Part shown: one piece after another, positions 1 to 7,969 of the stretch
Layout: each line of letters starts with the position of its first letter
Numbering within the stretch: position 1 is the first letter of the stretch
Position numbers and translations under genes: made by a program
Assembly (NCBI GenBank): GCA_026391195.1
Contig: JAPLEI010000056.1
Span: 1 to 41,593 of the forward strand
DNA from: Bacteroidota bacterium
Lineage (GTDB): Bacteria > Bacteroidota > Bacteroidia > Chitinophagales > Chitinophagaceae
Length of the DNA: 41,593 bases
Direction: 5' to 3'
The notes under the pieces: generated by a model
What the model was told of the DNA's origin: nothing
Databases searched by the model: none
Seen by the model: only the letters and a program-made list of their open reading frames with translations

Positions 1-301
1 CATTGATACCGGCAGCAGTATATTTACCAATGGTGGCTTTTATTTTTTCTTCCGAGCTATTCAAGGGAAGATGAATTTCTTTTACGGAAAGATTGGTAAT
101 GCCTACCCGCTTCATCATAGCGATGGATTGATCTACATCAAACTTGGCAAAAGTATATCCGGCAACTCCTATGGGAAAATCAGCCCCAAAGTAATTTTCA
201 TTTTCTGATACTAACTGAGCAGATTTTCCTGCAAGTGGTAAGGCAAGCGAAGCAGCTGCCGTTAAAACAGACTGCCCAATAAATGTTCTTCTAGATGACA
301 T
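1..301 (-). CDS. Sugar phosphate isomerase/epimerase-like TIM-barrel protein, truncated by the window edge
   Basis: The reverse strand reads from an ATG at 301-299 without a stop to the window edge, giving about 100 N-terminal residues. The protein starts MSSRRTFIGQ followed by an Ala/Leu-rich stretch (TAAASLALPLAG), a Tat-like export signal of the kind common in Bacteroidota secreted sugar isomerases. The mature start reads FPIGVAGYTFAKFDVDQSIAMM and then GITNLSVKEIHLP, which resembles the first strands of AP-endonuclease-2/xylose-isomerase-like barrels. Such proteins usually isomerise or epimerise sugars or act with Gfo/Idh/MocA dehydrogenases. It is divergent from the next genes. The family call is inference because most of the barrel is missing. 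Confidence 0.7.
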   Translation of the reverse strand, partial: MSSRRTFIGQSVLTAAASLALPLAGKSAQLVSENENYFGADFPIGVAGYTFAKFDVDQSIAMMKRVGITNLSVKEIHLPLNSSEEKIKATIGKYTAAGIN

Positions 302-646
302 AATGATGGTTTTAATAAATAGTTTATAAAATAGGTCTCCAGCCTTTTTCATAGGTTCTGCTCCAATCAGTCAATATTCTGCCAATAGTATAAGCTGAAG
401 TAGTTCCTGTTTTATTTTTTATACAATTCAACTTTCCCTTTCGCATGCAGCAAAATATTTTAGGAAACACTAAATGGCAAGTGGTATTGCAGTATGAATT
501 GAATCAATTTTGGTCAAATTGAACAGATTTACCGCACCATTTTTTACGAAAACGATGTAGGATTCAAATATTCAGGGCTTATCTGCAACACATTCTACGG
601 ATTGATTAACTTTAAGAAGTAAAATAGTAACTTATTATAAATTCAG
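302..646. other. Intergenic region of about 345 bp between divergent genes
   Basis: This gap separates the leftward isomerase from the rightward dehydrogenase at 647 and must hold both promoters. It is AT-rich. Its right half carries a short decayed coding remnant (listed separately). I could not find a convincing Bacteroidota promoter pair, a terminator hairpin, or any copy of the TTAGTTAA inverted repeat that marks the catabolic island further right. The bases just before the 647 start (ttattataaattcag) are a typical AT-rich leader without a Shine-Dalgarno sequence. Confidence 0.5.
445..622 (+). pseudogene. Possible frameshifted remnant of an unidentified gene (C-terminal end)
   Basis: Two overlapping reading frames look like one interrupted protein tail. 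Frame one (ATG at 445) includes GNTKWQVVLQYELNQF and then runs into a stop at 520-522. Frame two continues as FGQIEQIYRTIFYENDVGF and ends in GLINFKK with a TAA at 620-622. The frames would join if one T were removed from the TTTT run at 508-511. The residue composition (Tyr, Phe, hydrophilic alternation) looks like real protein, but I do not recognise the family and the stretch is short. It may be a chance pattern. Confidence 0.3.
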
Positions 647-1633
647 ATGGCAAATACAATTAGTTGGGGCATTATAGGCTGTGGAAATGTTACCGAAATA
701 AAAAGTGGTCCTGCCTTTCAACAGGTACCGAATTCGAAGCTGGTAGCTGTAATGAGAAGAGATGCCTCTAAAGCAGCAGAGTATGCTTTGAGACACGGGG
801 TACCCAAATGGTATTCGGATGCTACGCAACTAATTAATGATCCAGCAGTAACTGCCATTTATATTGCAACCCCTCCTGCATTTCATGAAGCTTATACTAT
901 TTCAGCCCTGCAAGCCGGTAAACCAGTGTATGTAGAAAAACCAATGAGTATTGATCTTGCTTCCTGTTTGCGTATGCAACAAATGGCTGAAACAACCGGT
1001 ATCCCTCTTTGTATTGCTCATTACCGAAGAGCTCTTCCTAAATTTCTGGCTATTCAGCAATTGCTGGCAACCCAAACTATAGGAACCGTTTGTACAGTCC
1101 GGATTGGCATGCAGCAAGCCGACCAATCGGCAACTATGGCTAACCCCGAAGAAAATTGGCGGGTGCAGCCTGCTCTGTCGGGTGGAGGAATTTTTTACGA
1201 CCTGGCCCCTCATCAGCTAGACTTACTAGTTTTTTTATTAGGCCACCCCGAAGAAATTAAAGGAATGGCAGATAACCGGGCAAAGTTGTATGCGGCAGAA
1301 GACGTGGTTTCGGGAAGTGTTCGCATGCAAAATGAGGTACTGTTTTCCGGACTATGGTGTTTTACTTCCGATAATTCCTGCCGGGAAGACATTTTTGAAA
1401 TAGTGGGCACTGCAGGGAAAATTTTTTTTCCAGTTTTCGGAAATGAGGTAACAGTTATTACAAGTTCGGGGGAACAGCAATTACATTTTGAGCCTCCTAA
1501 ACACATTCAGCAACCTATGATTGAGCAGGTAACCCAGCATTTTTTAGGTTTAGCACCCAATCCCTGTTCGGCAGCAGAAGCGATACAATCTTTTCGCATC
1601 ATGGAATCATTTGTATACGGTTATCCAAAATAA
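647..1633 (+). CDS. Gfo/Idh/MocA family oxidoreductase (cytoplasmic)
   Basis: This 328-residue protein belongs to the NAD(P)-dependent glucose-fructose oxidoreductase/inositol dehydrogenase/MocA family. The Rossmann nucleotide-binding loop is near the N-terminus (GIIGCGNVTE, about residues 9-18). The conserved EKP motif follows at about residue 97 (VYVEKPM), where Lys is the usual catalytic residue, and the C-terminal-domain signature GGGIFYDLAPHQLDLL contains the conserved Asp and His. There is no signal peptide, unlike the relative at 40755. It is followed after 8 bp by a sugar isomerase, so the two are probably co-transcribed and act together on a sugar or polyol. The exact substrate cannot be read from the sequence. 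Confidence 0.9.
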   Translation: MANTISWGIIGCGNVTEIKSGPAFQQVPNSKLVAVMRRDASKAAEYALRHGVPKWYSDATQLINDPAVTAIYIATPPAFHEAYTISALQAGKPVYVEKPMSIDLASCLRMQQMAETTGIPLCIAHYRRALPKFLAIQQLLATQTIGTVCTVRIGMQQADQSATMANPEENWRVQPALSGGGIFYDLAPHQLDLLVFLLGHPEEIKGMADNRAKLYAAEDVVSGSVRMQNEVLFSGLWCFTSDNSCREDIFEIVGTAGKIFFPVFGNEVTVITSSGEQQLHFEPPKHIQQPMIEQVTQHFLGLAPNPCSAAEAIQSFRIMESFVYGYPK

Positions 1634-1641
1634 CATACACG

Positions 1642-2574
1642 ATGAAATCAATACAAAGAAGAAAATTTTTACAAACAGCCTCTATTTCAAGTGTAGGTTT
1701 ACTGCCCTTGTTACCTGGAAATTCCAGGGGGTTACTGGAACATTTGGATGAGCCCTATTCAAACAGATTTAAGCTCAGCTTGAATGCCTATTCCTTTAAT
1801 TCGCCCCTAAAAAATGGAACGACCACCCTATTTGAAGTGCTCGATTTTTGTGCAAAAGAATCCCTAGATGCGGCAGATTTAACTGGCTATTATTTTCCGG
1901 GATACCCTGAAGTGCCCACTGATGAATATATTTTTCAATTGAAAAGAAAGGCCCATCGATTAGGTATAGCCATTAGTGGTACCGGTATCCGAACCGAATT
2001 TGGTTCTCCGGATGCTGCAATCAGAAAAAAAGAAGTTGAATGGACCAAACAATGGATAACCGTAGCAGCCAAACTAGGCGCACCGGTAATACGTGTATTT
2101 ACTGCGAAAGCCATGCCAGAAAACTATTCTCGCGAAGAAGTTACCAATTGGATTGCACAGGATATGGCTGCCTGTGCTGCAGAGGGCAAAGAGAAAGGGG
2201 TAATCGTTGCATTTCAAAATCATAACGACTTTATAAAAACAGCTGAACAAGCAGAAAAACTGCTTACAAAAGTTAACAGCGAATGGTTTGGATTGGTATT
2301 AGATACCGGAAGTTTTGTAACAGAAGAACCCTACGCGGAAATTAAACGAATGACTCATTGGGCAGCTAACTGGCAAATCAAAGAAAAGCTGGTTTACAAT
2401 GGGGTTAGTGAATCCATGGATTTACCCAAGTTATTTCGGATTGTAAAAAACTCTTCTTATAGAGGATATCTGCCAATAGAAACACTATCACCTGGCAATC
2501 CCTTTGAAATTATTCCCCCCTTTGTTCGATTGGTGCGAGCTGCCATGAACCAGGTAATGAATGAGAAAACCTGA
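1642..2574 (+). CDS. Exported sugar phosphate isomerase/epimerase (AP endonuclease 2-type TIM barrel)
   Basis: This 310-residue protein opens with MKSIQRRKFLQTASISSVG, a Tat-like signal with a twin Arg followed by FLQ and a hydrophobic stretch. The rest fits the xylose-isomerase-like TIM barrel: a first strand LSLNAYSFNSPL, a middle strand with PVIRVFTA, FQNHND at about residues 191-196 and LVLDTG at about 218-223 as candidate metal or substrate ligands, and a closing PIETLSPG. It starts 8 bp after the Gfo/Idh/MocA gene, so the two probably form one operon. The gene ends 26 bp from the convergent lyase gene with no clear terminator hairpin. Confidence 0.85.
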   Translation: MKSIQRRKFLQTASISSVGLLPLLPGNSRGLLEHLDEPYSNRFKLSLNAYSFNSPLKNGTTTLFEVLDFCAKESLDAADLTGYYFPGYPEVPTDEYIFQLKRKAHRLGIAISGTGIRTEFGSPDAAIRKKEVEWTKQWITVAAKLGAPVIRVFTAKAMPENYSREEVTNWIAQDMAACAAEGKEKGVIVAFQNHNDFIKTAEQAEKLLTKVNSEWFGLVLDTGSFVTEEPYAEIKRMTHWAANWQIKEKLVYNGVSESMDLPKLFRIVKNSSYRGYLPIETLSPGNPFEIIPPFVRLVRAAMNQVMNEKT

Positions 2575-2600
2575 GTATCCGAATAGAGAAAATCAGGACA

Positions 2601-4562
2601 TCATTTGATTGGCTGAATGGTAAACCTCCAATTCCCCTTTGCTAAAAGTTTGGTGGAACGAAATACCAGTCGTTTTATAGTAACACCCGGCCATTTATTT
2701 ACAAAACTACTATACTCCATTCCCTCTACAGAAGGGTATTCAACAGAAAAGGAAAAATCTCCTGCCGGATAGGAAAGTAAAATTTGCTTACCCATTTTAG
2801 TTGTGAGCATAATTTCACCGGCACTTCGTAGCTCAATAGTTGCCGTGGTTAAAAATATCTGTTGTAACGAATCTACTTTTTTTTGCAATTGATATTGGTC
2901 GCTGCAGGTAATGATTTGTTTTTTTCTATCCAGTGAAACTTGTCGTTTCCATTCTGCCACCCCCGCCTTTGGATCGTAGGCAGCGCCTATATCCATACTA
3001 ATTTGAGCGAATTCAGGGGTGATTAAACTGCTCACCTCCCGGGCAGCGTATTTACGACCAGCTAATTGTCCATACCCATTAATTACCGGAAGATTATGGA
3101 ACTGAGATTGGGTAAACCACAGTTCATACCTTTTAGAGGAAAAAGTTCGGGCGGTGTAATTACCTCTGCCGGCATCAATAATCACGGGCTCGCCCTTATA
3201 GTAAACAATAAAATCACCTACGTCATTGTGGTTATGACTTTCGGCATTATGCCCCCCATGGGCAGCTAAAAATAAATCTTCCGAACTACGTGCAGTAAGC
3301 ACCTGAACATCTGCCATCCAGGAATCCATAACGGGCTGATAATTTCCACCAACACCCATTACATTTTTAAGGGTTAGCAGATTGAATAAAAACCGAGGGC
3401 GCATAAAATCCTCCGCCGAGCCTGAATATCCTTTTGCCTTTGCAGCAAATTGTTGATAAGCCCAAGATCCCATTCGAATCAAAGAACTGTCGGCTAATAT
3501 AATTCCCATTCGGTACAGCAGCGCACCATCGGGTGTAAGGGTTGGATCAGCATCGGCAAAATTCACAAAATAACGATCGCCTATATGAACTTTGGGTATA
3601 TATCCTGCCATATTTTTAATCAGGGGTTCTGAAAAAATATTCACCGCACCCTTCGTACCTGAATGTAATATTTCGAGACAATCAAAAACACTGGCACCAG
3701 CGGCAAACCAATATCCAGGCCCTTCATCGCAACTACCTTCATCTGCAAGACTATTTAAATAGCTATCCAAGCCTTGCATGGATTGATATAACATAGCAGC
3801 TCTTCTTGTTTCATTTTTTTCCAATAATAGGGTGGTAATCATCCAATTTGAATGAATCCAGGGATTCCAGTTATTCACCGGCTGGGTTTTACTTTGCCAA
3901 CCATACTGAGCAGATTCAGACACCATGGGAACAAAAAAGCGCTTATTAGTTTCACTGTAAATACGCTTCCTAAACAATACATTGATTGAATCGAGCTGGG
4001 GACCCACTAAATAATCTGTTAGCGCCAAAACGGCGGCAGTTTCAGCACCAAACAACTCAACTACCGGATGATCTACATCCGGCAACCCGGTTTTACCAAT
4101 ATGAGCCGGAACACCCCAGAAGCTTTCTTCGCAAATAGACCATAATCCATTTATGATTGCTTCCATAAACCGCCCTTTTTGTTCAATGCTTTCTGCTATG
4201 ACTAATTTTTTTAGGGCAGCTCTTTTTCCAAAGGAGATATTACTATGTTCTAAGCGATCACCCGATCTTACAAAATTGAGAGATACTGTAGCAGAAATAG
4301 GTTCGAATCGATACGTTAGTGCGGCTTCTCCGTCTTTTACCAATTGCGTTAATACTTTTTCAGCAACTGCCTCCTTCCACTCTGCAGCAGTAGTTGGAAA
4401 AGGATGATAGGCGGTGGCAGGAATCAGCGAAGATTGAACATTGGCAAGGGTATAGTGGGTAGATAAAATATTTCGTTGGGTAACCTGTGCGGTTAGCTGA
4501 ACAATTACAAAAAGAAAAAGGGATACAAGAGAAATTTTCATAAAGCGGATTTGTCGCTTCAA
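2601..4562 (-). CDS. Heparinase II/III family polysaccharide lyase, secreted
   Basis: The protein is 653 residues if it starts at 4562. A second Met at residue 8 (MKISLVSLFLFVIVQLTAQ, start 4541) gives a cleaner signal peptide ending in TAQ, so either start is possible. The N-terminal half has an alpha-toroid-like helical region (for example NGLWSICEESFWGVPAH, NNWNPWIHSNW). The C-terminal half carries the heparinase II/III signature around HAGHNAESHNHNDVGDF followed by the G-E-P-V-I-I-D-A-G-R-G strand and FHNLPVING. Family members eliminate uronate-containing polysaccharides. The gene lies 47 bp downstream of operon A on the same strand and could be read through from it, but its function fits the flanking sugar genes better. 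Confidence 0.85.
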   Translation of the reverse strand: MKRQIRFMKISLVSLFLFVIVQLTAQVTQRNILSTHYTLANVQSSLIPATAYHPFPTTAAEWKEAVAEKVLTQLVKDGEAALTYRFEPISATVSLNFVRSGDRLEHSNISFGKRAALKKLVIAESIEQKGRFMEAIINGLWSICEESFWGVPAHIGKTGLPDVDHPVVELFGAETAAVLALTDYLVGPQLDSINVLFRKRIYSETNKRFFVPMVSESAQYGWQSKTQPVNNWNPWIHSNWMITTLLLEKNETRRAAMLYQSMQGLDSYLNSLADEGSCDEGPGYWFAAGASVFDCLEILHSGTKGAVNIFSEPLIKNMAGYIPKVHIGDRYFVNFADADPTLTPDGALLYRMGIILADSSLIRMGSWAYQQFAAKAKGYSGSAEDFMRPRFLFNLLTLKNVMGVGGNYQPVMDSWMADVQVLTARSSEDLFLAAHGGHNAESHNHNDVGDFIVYYKGEPVIIDAGRGNYTARTFSSKRYELWFTQSQFHNLPVINGYGQLAGRKYAAREVSSLITPEFAQISMDIGAAYDPKAGVAEWKRQVSLDRKKQIITCSDQYQLQKKVDSLQQIFLTTATIELRSAGEIMLTTKMGKQILLSYPAGDFSFSVEYPSVEGMEYSSFVNKWPGVTIKRLVFRSTKLLAKGNWRFTIQPIK

Positions 4563-4609
4563 AATATGAAAATTCTTGCGAACCGAAAGATTATTCGTGC
4601 ATTGGGATA

Positions 4610-5845
4610 CTATTCGTAAAAATCCAGATTCTTTTGGTAAGTCTCCTCAAGTTGGGTAAGTGCAAAAAATGCAAAAGTGAGTGCCAGGGAGGCAATGATG
4701 ATTGCACTGTAATAATAATTGCCATTTACTAAAGTTGCTACCCACTGAAAAGCAAAACTCAGCGGAATTACCCATCCTCTGATAAGGTTGAGCGCTGCAC
4801 TGGTTACCAAGGTTCTGATATTGGTACCAAATTGCTCCGCCGTTAATGTGAGCAGCATAATGGTAAAGCCCACACTGAGCCCCATCATTGTAAAAAACAA
4901 ATAATATAAGGTAACGGAATAACGGGCAAACATAAAAAACAAACCCAGGAAAATACTATAAGAAAGTAAAAAGATAAAGATGGCTTTTTTTCTGCTTTTC
5001 AGGTACTGACTTAATAATCCACAAAGGGGATCGCCTAAAGAAAAGCCCAGGAAGTTAAGGGAGATTACCGTTGCAGCAACCGGCAAGGTACTCATGCCCA
5101 TACTGGTGGCTACTTCTTTTGTAAATGTTATTAGAATGCCTGTTGCAAACCATCCGGGCATACCTACTAACAAAACGCAGAAAAATTTCCAGCTGCGGGA
5201 TTTGCTTCGCAGGATGATTCCAAAATTGCCTTTAGAAACCTCCCGTTTGGCCATATGGGTAAATAGGCCGCTTTCCACCACACTAAACCGCAATAACAAC
5301 AAGGCTACTCCTAACAGTCCTCCAATAATAAAACTGGTTTTCCACGTAAAAAAAGTGGCCACAATGCCGGCGGTAACCGCACCAAACATACCTATACCAC
5401 CCACCATAGCAACCGCAAAGCCTCTATATTTTCCGCTGATTTGTTCACTCACCAAGGTAATTCCTGCACCTAACTCTCCCGCCAATCCTACCCCTGCCAA
5501 AAACCTACACCACATATACCCATTTACTTCTTTCACATAGGCATTTAAAAAAGTAAAAGCGCTGTACATTAAAATAGAACCGAATAAAACTTTCAGTCTA
5601 CCAAATTTATCGCCAATGGTTCCCCATAAAAATCCGCCAATCAACATGCCTAACATTTGGGCGTTTAATATATTCCGGGTATGCAATGGCCAGGCACTTT
5701 CGGGTATTCCGAGTGATCGAAAACTGTCGATACGTTCGGCACTAAAAATGATAATGTCGTAGAGGTCTACAAAAAAACCCAGCGCAGCTACCATTACTCC
5801 TATAATGGCTTTACGGGAAATCGTATCAGCAGAAGTATTCGTCAT
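4610..5845 (-). CDS. MFS transporter, aromatic-acid/sugar-porter-like (last gene of operon A)
   Basis: This 411-residue membrane protein has about twelve hydrophobic segments. The typical MFS loop between helices 2 and 3 is present (GTIGDKFGRLKVL), as is the helix 4-5 motif RFLAGVGLAGELGAG, which resembles the AAHS/metabolite:H+ symporter and sugar-porter branches. It probably moves an organic acid or pathway intermediate across the inner membrane. Its start codon overlaps the stop of the SnoaL-like gene by one base, indicating translational coupling. It is the most distal gene of the leftward operon beginning at 16720. The substrate is unknown; the island contains two other MFS carriers of a different type. 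Confidence 0.85.
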   Translation of the reverse strand: MTNTSADTISRKAIIGVMVAALGFFVDLYDIIIFSAERIDSFRSLGIPESAWPLHTRNILNAQMLGMLIGGFLWGTIGDKFGRLKVLFGSILMYSAFTFLNAYVKEVNGYMWCRFLAGVGLAGELGAGITLVSEQISGKYRGFAVAMVGGIGMFGAVTAGIVATFFTWKTSFIIGGLLGVALLLLRFSVVESGLFTHMAKREVSKGNFGIILRSKSRSWKFFCVLLVGMPGWFATGILITFTKEVATSMGMSTLPVAATVISLNFLGFSLGDPLCGLLSQYLKSRKKAIFIFLLSYSIFLGLFFMFARYSVTLYYLFFTMMGLSVGFTIMLLTLTAEQFGTNIRTLVTSAALNLIRGWVIPLSFAFQWVATLVNGNYYYSAIIIASLALTFAFFALTQLEETYQKNLDFYE

Positions 5846-6291
5846 TAGGATGCTGTGGATGATGGAGTAGTTAATTTAGACCAATCTCCAATACCATAGG
5901 GATCGGGATGAACAACAGACACATGCTCATGCTTTATTTTCCATTCCTCGCCCGCCTTGGTGAGCACAAAACTTGCCCGAAAAATATTTTCAAAAATATG
6001 ATCATTGATTTGAACAGATAAGTGAATAATGCCGCTCACCCATGCCATGCTTTCGGATTCTTCTGAAAAGGGCCCTTCCGTCCATTGGATTGTTTTCAAC
6101 TGTATGGGAGACAAACAAAAATCTTTCCAACCCTTACTGATTTTCTCAAATCCCCTGGTAGTTAAGCGGGGGCCTTCCAATACAACATAGGTATCTTCGG
6201 ATGGTACATATTTATGAAGAATTCCAACAACATCCTTTTCGATTATTACCCGATAATGTTCATTAACTGTATCAATAGCAGCAGGCATCAT
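5845..6291 (-). CDS. SnoaL-like / NTF2-fold protein
   Basis: This 148-residue cytoplasmic protein has the pattern of the NTF2-like superfamily (SnoaL-like or DUF4440-type): an N-terminal helix with VNEHYRVIIEKDVVGIL, a YVVLEGPRLTTRGFEKI segment, and strands such as AWVSGIIHLSVQI and ENIFRASFVLTKAGEEWKIKHEHVSV. Members include cyclases, isomerases and dehydratases acting on polyketide, steroid or aromatic substrates, and also non-enzymatic ligand binders. The ATG shares its first base with the TAA of the upstream gene, and its own stop overlaps the MFS start. Catalytic residues cannot be assigned with confidence. Confidence 0.7.
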   Translation of the reverse strand: MMPAAIDTVNEHYRVIIEKDVVGILHKYVPSEDTYVVLEGPRLTTRGFEKISKGWKDFCLSPIQLKTIQWTEGPFSEESESMAWVSGIIHLSVQINDHIFENIFRASFVLTKAGEEWKIKHEHVSVVHPDPYGIGDWSKLTTPSSTAS

Positions 6292-6710
6292 TACATTTCA
6301 TTTATTTCGTCTGCAATGGTTCGCATGGGGGTGTTATTTTCCGGATGGGCTAAGGCTTCTGCTTCCTGCTGAACAATTCGTAAGATACGGGCAGTAAATC
6401 GGGCATGCCAACCTTGTCTTTCTTCGGCAGCCGCTTCATCGGGCACATAGGTTTCAATATCTTTTCGGCTAAGTAACCCTTTAGACTCCAGCAACCGTTC
6501 CAGGGTATCCATTCGCTCATGTGCAACAGCAACTTCAGTAGCAATGGCCATGGCTATATTCAATACCCTTTCTACAGCAGGATCTTCCAGAAAGTAAGGT
6601 CGCCCCCCTTTACTTTTGTTTCCGGCCATTACAATGTCATTCACTGCATCAACCCCGGGATTACCCTGTATCGATCCGCCGGCATGTGATCCACTTAATT
6701 CAGTTTTCAT
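6291..6710 (-). CDS. Small conserved-looking protein of unknown function in operon A
   Basis: I do not recognise this 139-residue protein. It has a Gly-rich, probably disordered N-terminus (residues 1-40), then GGRPYFLEDPAVERVLNIA and a helical stretch that could form a coiled coil (AVAHERMDTLERLLESKGLL). It continues with a charged helix ending in TARILRIVQQEAEALAH. There are no Cys residues, no signal peptide and no membrane segment. It lies between the methyltransferase gene (36-bp gap) and the SnoaL-like gene (1-bp overlap), so it is almost certainly translated as part of the operon. The shape suggests a small helical accessory or oligomerisation subunit, but that is inference. Confidence 0.6.
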   Translation of the reverse strand: MKTELSGSHAGGSIQGNPGVDAVNDIVMAGNKSKGGRPYFLEDPAVERVLNIAMAIATEVAVAHERMDTLERLLESKGLLSRKDIETYVPDEAAAEERQGWHARFTARILRIVQQEAEALAHPENNTPMRTIADEINEM

Positions 6711-6746
6711 ACGATTTGTTTATTCGTGCAATCTTTTATTAATTTT

Positions 6747-7937
6747 TTACGCCTTCCATCCACCAAATACATTCCAGATTGGGCTGCGTCCATAATCTTC
6801 TGTTACTTTTCCGTCCTGCTTCTTTTTATCTAGGTCATTAATGGCTTTTACGCCTACCTGCATAAATTTATCTTTTGGCACGCCTGCTTCTTCCATCAAT
6901 GCTGCGGGTTGCAAATCGTGCATATGGCCCCAATAAGGTTCTGCATTATAATACGCATCCCAGTCGCGCATAAATTGTTCGTACATGCTCATCTCGGGTG
7001 TATACTGGGGTTGTTCGATATGGAGATTGAGTCCACCCTTTTTCAATACCCGATTGATTTCAGCAAAAATTGTATGAATAGATTTTCCGCCGGTTTCGTG
7101 TAAAAACATGGTGGTTTGTACCCAATCGAATTGTTCATTGGCAAATTCTTGCATACGGGCTGCATCCGCCTGTATAAAAGTAACATTATTAATTCCCAAA
7201 GCATGTGCCCGGGCTGCGCCATATCTAAGCATGGGGGCTCCCGCATCAATACCAATCACTTGCGCATCCGGAAATGCCAATGCAATGGGTAAGGTGTTAT
7301 GCCCTAAACCACAGCCTATATCTAAAATTTGTTTGGGATGAAAATCGGGATAAGTTTCTTTTACCCAGGCTGCTATGGCTCTTCCTCCGCCATCTGTTAA
7401 GCTGCCCAGCATACCTCCACTGGTTACAAACAATCCACTATCATAATTGGCTGCATTGGAAACATCACCCGGAAAATATTCTGTATGATAGCTTCCCGGC
7501 ATCAAATGATTGTCTACATGCGTTAAATAAGGAGGCACCTGAAAATTTTCTTTTAATTGTAATATCTGCGTGCCTTCTAATTCATGCGCTACTTTTTGGG
7601 CAAGTTGATTGGCCTGCCGCAATACAACCGACCTTCCATTTTGCTGGCGCATTTCCATGGTACTTCTTCTAAGGGCAGCCCACATCTGATAAACAGGATC
7701 TTTTTTCATGGCTTCCCCCACTTCAAACCGATCGTTGAAGCTGCGCCCATGCTCTTTTGCAAAAGCAGGTTCTACGCGGCTCGTATAGGCAAGTTGATTT
7801 CCGGGTGCAATTACCGTACTTACAAAACGATTTAAATTGGCGAGAAAATTATATCGGGCCCGTTCATCATGACTAAACTCTGGAAATACAGCATGCTGCT
7901 TCAGTTCAGTCCACACAGGGGGTAATTGGTAAGGCAT
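6747..7937 (-). CDS. Class I SAM-dependent methyltransferase
   Basis: This 396-residue protein has a class I methyltransferase domain in its second half. Motif I is ILDIGCGLGHNT (about residues 204-215), the acidic end of strand 2 is VIGIDAG, motif II reads VTFIQADAARM, and a post-motif FDWVQTTMFLHETGG follows. The first 190 residues form an N-terminal extension rich in Arg/Gln and aromatics, ending in a segment with HVDNHLMPGSYHTEYFPGD, possibly a substrate-binding cap. Within a catabolic operon it might methylate or, in reverse, accept a methyl group. It has a 32-bp gap from hyuB and 36 bp to the next gene. The substrate is unknown. Confidence 0.8.
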   Translation of the reverse strand: MPYQLPPVWTELKQHAVFPEFSHDERARYNFLANLNRFVSTVIAPGNQLAYTSRVEPAFAKEHGRSFNDRFEVGEAMKKDPVYQMWAALRRSTMEMRQQNGRSVVLRQANQLAQKVAHELEGTQILQLKENFQVPPYLTHVDNHLMPGSYHTEYFPGDVSNAANYDSGLFVTSGGMLGSLTDGGGRAIAAWVKETYPDFHPKQILDIGCGLGHNTLPIALAFPDAQVIGIDAGAPMLRYGAARAHALGINNVTFIQADAARMQEFANEQFDWVQTTMFLHETGGKSIHTIFAEINRVLKKGGLNLHIEQPQYTPEMSMYEQFMRDWDAYYNAEPYWGHMHDLQPAALMEEAGVPKDKFMQVGVKAINDLDKKKQDGKVTEDYGRSPIWNVFGGWKA

Positions 7938-7969
7938 ATCACTGTTTTTTTACAATATAATCAAAAAAA

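Noticed and set aside
2570..2595. CCTGA/TCAGG inverted repeat between convergent genes, considered as a terminator
   Set aside because: A 5-bp stem with a 16-base loop is too weak.
5094..5540. Open frames of 60-150 codons on the strand opposite long genes (for example this one)
   Set aside because: They have low-complexity or Pro/Ser-rich products, no family features, and lie inside well-supported genes.
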